Part shown: piece after piece, positions 16,179-19,910 of the stretch | How positions within the stretch are numbered: position 1 is the first letter of the stretch | Layout: each line of letters opens with the position of its first letter | Source: CAZVJA01 sp964626885 | GTDB lineage: Bacteria > Planctomycetota > Planctomycetia > Planctomycetales > Planctomycetaceae | Direction of reading: 5' to 3' | DNA length: 19,910 bases | Assembly (NCBI GenBank): GCA_964626885.1 | Contig: CAZVJA010000087.1 | Location: forward strand, 1-19,910 | The notes under the pieces: generated by a model | What the model was told of the DNA's origin: nothing | What the model saw: only the letters and a program-made list of their open reading frames with translations | Databases searched by the model: none | Translations under genes and position numbers: made by a program

Positions 16179-16370
16179 ATGAACAACCCACAGCCGCACC
16201 AGGTCAGCATCGAGTTTCTCAGTTGGATCAATTTGGAGCTTCGGAAGGAGATTGATCGACAAGAGGCCCGTGAGAGGGAAGAGAGATTCAGGGTTCTCGA
16301 ACGGATGAAAACGTATCTCGTGGCGGGTCTCTCCAGCGCTTCGTTGTTCGTACTAGGTCTCTTGAACTAA
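16179..16370 (+). CDS. Small tail-anchored membrane protein, 63 aa, unknown function
   Basis: The ATG at 16179 follows a purine-rich region (AGGAGCAGGATCGTG). The frame extends upstream to 16092, but the added residues are not protein-like. Residues 1-20 are polar. Residues 20-45 are a highly charged helix with heptad character (ELRKEIDRQEAREREERFRV), probably a coiled coil. Residues 47-62 (LVAGLSSASLFVLGLL) form one C-terminal membrane helix with only one residue after it. This predicts a tail-anchored protein whose coiled coil faces the cytoplasm and may mediate oligomerisation. It is transcribed away from the DUF1080 operon and towards the DUF11 gene. I recognise no family. Confidence 0.6.
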   Translation: MNNPQPHQVSIEFLSWINLELRKEIDRQEAREREERFRVLERMKTYLVAGLSSASLFVLGLLN

Positions 16371-16529
16371 CAGTCCGATGCCCACAGCACCGCACACTCT
16401 CCTGCGTGACGCGTCTCCGATGGTTCGGTGGGACGGCAGCCTATCGCCCGGCACGGAGTTCGGTTCAACGCCAGGTAAGATTCGCCGTTCCCATCGCCAC
16501 CATCGGGATGGCGAGCAGAGCGCTCGATC

Positions 16530-16571
16530 TCTTGAATGGCGGGCAGTGCCTCTTGAACGGCAGGCAGCGCG
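16530..16571. repeat. Imperfect 21-bp tandem repeat, two copies
   Basis: TCTTGAATGGCGGGCAGTGCC (16530-16550) is followed directly by TCTTGAACGGCAGGCAGCGCG (16551-16571), with 17 of 21 positions identical. It lies in non-coding DNA. Confidence 0.7.
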
Positions 16572-16608
16572 AAGGAATCGGCCGCATTCCACGCGCGGTG
16601 CTTCCACT

Positions 16609-16624
16609 GCGTCGCCCGCGACGC
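16609..16624. terminator. Short inverted repeat downstream of the DUF11 gene
   Basis: GCGTCGC, two C bases, then GCGACGC: a perfect 7-bp inverted repeat, realistically a 6-bp stem with a 4-base loop. It lies about 50 bp past the stop codon of the minus-strand DUF11 gene. There is no U-tract, so intrinsic termination is only a possibility. Confidence 0.3.
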
Positions 16625-16672
16625 ACGGCCGTGCAATCTGGCCGATAGATCGTCCGAGCCCCGCGGAGCGCG

Positions 16673-19438
16673 CTATTGTCCATCGGACAGGACGAGAATG
16701 GACTCTTCGCGCACGAGGGGGCGATCAAGATGATCGCCGCCGACCTGCACTCGGAGTCGAGCGTCTCCTTTTTCGATCGCTTCCAGCTCGATGTCGAACG
16801 CGGCCGCAGTCCGACCATCAACGGACGGAATCGCGGTGAAGCGGAGTTGATTCCCCGTCTGCTCGTACTTGGACGGTCCACGCGCGGTCACAACTTTGAA
16901 TTGCGAGGGGATCTCCACGAGCAGTTCAACATTCTTCGCGGGACTGTTTCCCTGATTCCGCGCGACGATCCGCAGGTTTGTTTTTTCGCCGACGTCGACC
17001 GGCGTTTCAATGTTCGGAATCTCAAGCCGAAGTGCCGAGAAGCCCTCCACGACTGTTTGCAAAGTTGTTTCCGCGGGTTCTCCCCCCGCCGCCATTGCCT
17101 TCACGACGCTGGTCAGAGTGCCCGGCGATTTCGGAACCAGCTTGACTTTCACCTCACGGCTTTCGCCTGGGCCAAGACGACTGACCTGCCAGGCGACGGT
17201 TCGTGAACCGGGGTGATATTGCCCGCCGTCGGAAGCCTCCGCGAACTCGAACCCTTCCGGAACCACTTCGCTGACGGTGACGGTTTCAATGGGCCGCTGG
17301 GAATCGTTGGTGACGGTATTTGTGTAAATGGCCGTCCGTTCGATGTATCGGCGCGTCGGGCCGGTTCGTTTGACTGCCAGTTTTGTGCCGTAAATTTCTA
17401 CTGAAACCTTCGCTTCGCTCTTCACGCCGCCGTCCGCGGTGGCGACTGCCTTGTTCACCGCCGCGCCGACCTTCGCGGCCGTGAGTGCGAGTTTGATCTC
17501 GCGCCATTCGCCGGGGGGGAGCTTGCCGACTTCGTACTCCAAATCGTTTCCTGCGGAATGCTTCAGCCCTTCCGGAAGCAAGTCGCGAATGACGACTCCG
17601 CTCGCTTCGCCGGTGCCGGTGTTGGTGACGCGAAAATGAAATGGGACGAGTTCGCCCAGCTTCGCTTCTCTTGGTCCCGCCAGATCGATCCGCAACTGAG
17701 GCGCGGTGATGTTTGTTTCGGCAGCCACCTCCGCAACAAAATTGACCGTGGCCACACTTCCAATTTGTCCAGGTTCGAGCGGCACCACGCGAACCGAAAT
17801 CTTCCGTTGTTCCCCGGGTGCGAGATTTCCCAACTTCCAGATGAGGGTCTTTTCGGAAAGCTCCGCGCGGGGAATGGTTCCAGAGAGTTTTGATCCTCTC
17901 GGGATCCGATCTTCGACGACGACATTGTTGGCCGGTGTGGTTCCAGCGTTCTTGACCAGAATCGAATAGATCAGCGGCTGCCCGAGAACGGCGTTCGGGG
18001 GAGCCACCTTCTCGATTGTTAACTGCGGACGCTGCGGACCCAACTGCACATCACCGGTAATCGTTCCGTCACCCTGGAACTCCGAGTTGGCTCCCTCGCC
18101 GATCTGTGCGGCGTTGTCGGGGGTATTGAGGCGGTTGGGAGTTCCGTCGGCCTGCAGAGAGTTTCGCTCCAATCCTCCCTCGTGCGGAGCGATCCGCGGT
18201 CCCGAATTCTTGTCCAGCTTGTCAGGTTTCGCACCGCCGAGATTCGGTCCCGGCTGACTTGTCGTGTCGGTTGTTCCCGATCCTGATGCAGCCTGTTCCT
18301 CCTGCTTTTCCTCTTGGACCGCAAAGGGCGAACTGGTCTCCGGGAGGGCTGGTCCACGATCGGAACTGCTCGACGATTTGCTGCCGAGTTGCGATTTCGG
18401 TTCGCTCCCGAATTCGTTTTCGACTTTCGCGGCTTTCCCCTTCTCTTCGACCGGATCAAACGCGGCGGGATCGGGGCTGGGGTTGCTCGCGAGTTTTTTT
18501 GGTGCCTGCGTCGGCTCGTCTTTCGCCGGCCGATTGTCGTGCTGCTTGTCAGCGTCACGACTGTCGTTCTTGAATTCGTCCTTCTCATCAGCAGCGCCGG
18601 TCGGCCGAGCGGAAGCATCGGCTGTTGATGGTTCCGTCTCTGATGGAAGCACACGCGGCTTCGCGGCTGACGCTTTCGGCTGGTCTTCCTTCGATCGATT
18701 TTCGGCGGACGGGAACGGATCGAATTCATCCGCGGCCGTCGATTTCTTGTTGGCTTCCGCTTCTTTCACCCGCGCCGGTTCACCATCGGGGACGGGAAGA
18801 AGCTGCGGTCCCGGACCTCCGGCTGGGTTCTTGGAATCGTCAATCTCAGCCGCGGGAGTGGCGCTCTCCGATTTCTTGTTCTCCACCTCTTCTTCGTGAC
18901 TTGTCGGCTTGATGCCGTTCTCGTTCCGTTGATTGTCCGCCAGGGAGCGGTTGTCCGAGAGAGTTTTCTTTTTCGGCGGGGAATTAAACTCCGCGAAAGG
19001 ATCGTCCTCCGTGGCTGTCGTTTGTGATCCTTTGTTGCCGGTTTGTGGTTTTTTGCTGCTGCTTGCCGTCGTGGCGCCGAAAGGATCATCGTCTTTTGGA
19101 TGTACGGCAGACCCGCTTGACTCCGCGGCCTTTCCACTCCCCTCGGTGCGGAAGTCAATTCCCGATGCATGATGCGAAAGCCCCTCTTCGTGTCCGTCGG
19201 AGTCGTGCTTGTGATCCGCGTGCTGTTCTCCGTCGAAGTTCGGCTCGGTCTGGCCGGGCGGAGCGTTCGCTGGAACCTCTGATTTCTCCCCGGTTCCAAG
19301 GGGGTCTTCGGTGGCTGCCTGCTGTTCGCCTCCCGAACTCGGATGAAGGGACATCCCCTGTTGCACCTGGAGCATGACCAGAAATCCGATTCCGACGACA
19401 CCCGCCAGTGCGCTCAGTTTCCAGATGGCATTCTGCAT
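16673..19438 (-). CDS. DUF11-repeat envelope protein with long disordered region
   Basis: A 921-residue protein. Residues 7-24 form an N-terminal membrane anchor or uncleaved signal (WKLSALAGVVGIGFLVMLQV). Residues 25-465 are low-complexity, acidic and Ser/Pro/Lys-rich. That region includes a His-rich patch (71-90) and recurring DPF-type motifs (116-120, 145-151, 239-243). Four DUF11/Ig-like domains then follow at about 471-575, 580-680, 684-797 and 800-916. Each has the pattern 'G....Y...V.N.G...A..V.v.D.lP.G', for example LVKNAGTTPANNVVVEDRIPRG and FRVTNTGTGEASGVVIRDLLPEG. DUF11 proteins are surface or wall-associated, and planctomycetes carry many. It starts at ATG with AAGGGA five bases upstream. 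It appears to be a single-gene unit. Its specific role is unknown. Confidence 0.9.
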   Translation of the reverse strand: MQNAIWKLSALAGVVGIGFLVMLQVQQGMSLHPSSGGEQQAATEDPLGTGEKSEVPANAPPGQTEPNFDGEQHADHKHDSDGHEEGLSHHASGIDFRTEGSGKAAESSGSAVHPKDDDPFGATTASSSKKPQTGNKGSQTTATEDDPFAEFNSPPKKKTLSDNRSLADNQRNENGIKPTSHEEEVENKKSESATPAAEIDDSKNPAGGPGPQLLPVPDGEPARVKEAEANKKSTAADEFDPFPSAENRSKEDQPKASAAKPRVLPSETEPSTADASARPTGAADEKDEFKNDSRDADKQHDNRPAKDEPTQAPKKLASNPSPDPAAFDPVEEKGKAAKVENEFGSEPKSQLGSKSSSSSDRGPALPETSSPFAVQEEKQEEQAASGSGTTDTTSQPGPNLGGAKPDKLDKNSGPRIAPHEGGLERNSLQADGTPNRLNTPDNAAQIGEGANSEFQGDGTITGDVQLGPQRPQLTIEKVAPPNAVLGQPLIYSILVKNAGTTPANNVVVEDRIPRGSKLSGTIPRAELSEKTLIWKLGNLAPGEQRKISVRVVPLEPGQIGSVATVNFVAEVAAETNITAPQLRIDLAGPREAKLGELVPFHFRVTNTGTGEASGVVIRDLLPEGLKHSAGNDLEYEVGKLPPGEWREIKLALTAAKVGAAVNKAVATADGGVKSEAKVSVEIYGTKLAVKRTGPTRRYIERTAIYTNTVTNDSQRPIETVTVSEVVPEGFEFAEASDGGQYHPGSRTVAWQVSRLGPGESREVKVKLVPKSPGTLTSVVKAMAAGGEPAETTLQTVVEGFSALRLEIPNIETPVDVGEKTNLRIVARNQGNSPAKNVELLVEIPSQFKVVTARGPSKYEQTGNQLRFTAIPSVDGRTAAAFDIELEAIEKGDARLRVQVGGDHLDRPLVREESILVLSDGQ

Positions 19439-19443
19439 GGGAG

Positions 19444-19449
19444 TCCCTT
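19444..19449 (-). promoter_or_regulatory. Ribosome binding site of the DUF11 gene
   Basis: AAGGGA on the minus strand lies five bases before the ATG at 19438, supporting that start. Confidence 0.55.
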
Positions 19450-19490
19450 CCCAACCGTCTCGAAGTCATCGTGTCACAACGACCGTTTTG

Positions 19491-19509
19491 CGCGCGGTTG
19501 CTCCGCGCG
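19491..19509 (-). promoter_or_regulatory. GC-rich hairpin in the leader of the DUF11 gene
   Basis: CGCGCGG and CCGCGCG form a perfect 7-bp stem around a 5-base loop, all G-C pairs. It sits 53-71 bases upstream of the DUF11 start on the coding strand. It could be a leader-RNA structure affecting translation or transcription, or a protein-binding site. It has no T-run and is not a standard terminator. Confidence 0.4.
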
Positions 19510-19733
19510 GCCAACGGGCCCTCCCTCTGATGGGGCGGCGATGAATAGCAAATTTTGGCCAACGGGGAAAGATGAGTCTCTGCCGGGGGTTCGAAAGCTT
19601 GTTTTTTGGGGAACCTGTCCATGGAAATCTCTTGGAAACGTGTGTTCAGCAGCGGATTCGGACGGTGAAGCTTCGGGAAAGGGGATTAAGGTTTTAGGGT
19701 TCGAGGCCTCCATCCTCTGGCTTCAGGTGATCA

Positions 19734-19750
19734 GGCTTCGGGCTTCGGGC
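19734..19750. repeat. Heptamer tandem array GGCTTCG x 2.4
   Basis: GGCTTCG GGCTTCG GGC, directly abutting the next array. Confidence 0.65.
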
Positions 19751-19783
19751 ATTGCGGATTGCGGATTGCGGATTGCGGATTGC
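19751..19783. repeat. Heptamer tandem array ATTGCGG x 4.7
   Basis: Four perfect copies of ATTGCGG followed by ATTGC. This is the most regular simple repeat in the window. Confidence 0.9.
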
Positions 19784-19790
19784 TGACCCA

Positions 19791-19810
19791 GGACTCCGGA
19801 CTCGGGACTC
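19791..19810. repeat. Heptamer tandem array GGACTC(C/G) x 2.9
   Basis: GGACTCC GGACTCG GGACTC, seven bases after the ATTGCGG array. Confidence 0.7.
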
Positions 19811-19856
19811 TTTTTCTTTCCATCCTCCTCCCTCCGTCCTCGTCTTGATTGCTGTT

Positions 19857-19874
19857 CCGACGACAAGTCGTCGG
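19857..19874. repeat. Perfect intergenic palindrome
   Basis: CCGACGAC, AA, GTCGTCGG: a perfect 8-bp inverted repeat with a 2-base centre. It is flanked by a wider inverted pair, GGACTCTT (19805-19812) and AAGAGTCC (19881-19888). No T-run follows on either strand. Confidence 0.6.
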
Positions 19875-19910
19875 CTTGGGAAGAGTCCGATTCCCTCCGT
19901 CTGGCCTCTT

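Larger units (their letters stand above)
16371..16672. other. Convergent gene-free gap
   Basis: About 300 bp between the ends of the convergent 63-aa gene and the DUF11 gene. Frames run through it on both strands but are Arg/Ser/Pro-rich and have no ribosome sites. It holds a two-copy 21-bp repeat (16530-16571) and a perfect inverted repeat (16609-16624). The latter could be a transcription barrier for the DUF11 gene, but it has no T-run. Confidence 0.4.
19439..19910. other. Gene-free end of the window with repeats
   Basis: No credible gene is present in these 470 bp. It contains the DUF11 leader with a hairpin, three tandem arrays of 7-bp period and a perfect palindrome. A plus-strand frame crossing it ends in RASGIADCGLRIADC, which is only the translated heptamer array. 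Confidence 0.55.

Noticed and set aside
15997..16179. A 60-codon plus-strand frame ending TGATG on the start of the 63-aa gene, with GGAAGGG upstream.
   Set aside because: The product is Arg/Pro/Ser/His-rich with no structural pattern, and third-position GC is not distinctive. Overlap alone is not enough.
16378..16839. A 153-codon plus-strand frame running into the DUF11 gene.
   Set aside because: Most of it is antisense to the DUF11 coding sequence, and its composition is Arg/Pro/Ser-rich with no ribosome site.
19343..19786. A 147-codon plus-strand frame ending in RASGIADCGLRIADC.
   Set aside because: The end is only the translated ATTGCGG repeat, and the beginning is antisense to the DUF11 gene.
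19734..19810. Could the short repeats be a CRISPR array?
   Set aside because: The units are 7 bp and contiguous, with no spacers, and no cas gene is in the window.

Overview
The window looks like chromosomal DNA from a planctomycete. By-eye GC is roughly 55-60%. The gene set is typical of that phylum: a membrane-anchored Hanks-type Ser/Thr kinase, an FHA-kinase fusion, a DUF1080 lipoprotein, a DUF11-repeat envelope protein, a GATase1_like protein and large secreted proteins with P/S/E-rich linkers. This assignment is inference from family content. No rRNA, tRNA, CRISPR array, transposase or phage gene was seen.

Layout. (1) 1-4747, plus strand: the 3' end of a PQQ-like beta-propeller gene overlaps (ATGA) a gene for a secreted protein that fuses a helical, TPR-like region to a family-5 ABC solute-binding domain. 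A secreted protein of unknown function follows. (2) 4781-7284, minus strand: a two-gene glycosylation operon, a GT-C membrane glycosyltransferase followed by a GT2 polyprenyl-phosphate-sugar synthase, also joined by an ATGA overlap. (3) 7285-8400: about 1.1 kb with no firm gene, apart from one weak 57-codon ORF. (4) 8401-12317: a phospho-signalling cluster. It holds a membrane-anchored HCX5R phosphatase (plus strand), an FHA-kinase whose catalytic residues are degenerate, and an intact membrane Ser/Thr kinase (both minus strand). (5) 12409-15787, minus strand: DUF1080 lipoprotein, sodium:solute symporter, a 52-aa membrane microprotein coupled to the symporter, and a GATase1_like protein. This looks like one uptake and catabolism operon. 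(6) 16179-16370: a 63-aa tail-anchored small protein. (7) 16673-19438, minus strand: a 921-aa protein with an N-terminal anchor, about 440 disordered residues and four DUF11 domains. (8) 19439-19910: a gene-free end with a leader hairpin, three abutting 7-bp-period tandem arrays and a perfect palindrome.

How the genes may work together. The GT2 probably makes the lipid-linked sugar that the GT-C enzyme uses at the membrane. The FHA domain of the probable pseudokinase could bind phosphothreonine made by the adjacent active kinase, with the phosphatase opposing it. The symporter and its small partner probably import a sugar-like solute released or modified by the DUF1080 protein. These links rest on gene order and family knowledge only.

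The strongest leads are the multiply substituted FHA pseudokinase (9228-10472), the 52-aa symporter microprotein (13290-13448), the TPR-SBP5 fusion in its three-gene operon, and the DPF-motif and His-rich stretches of the DUF11 protein.
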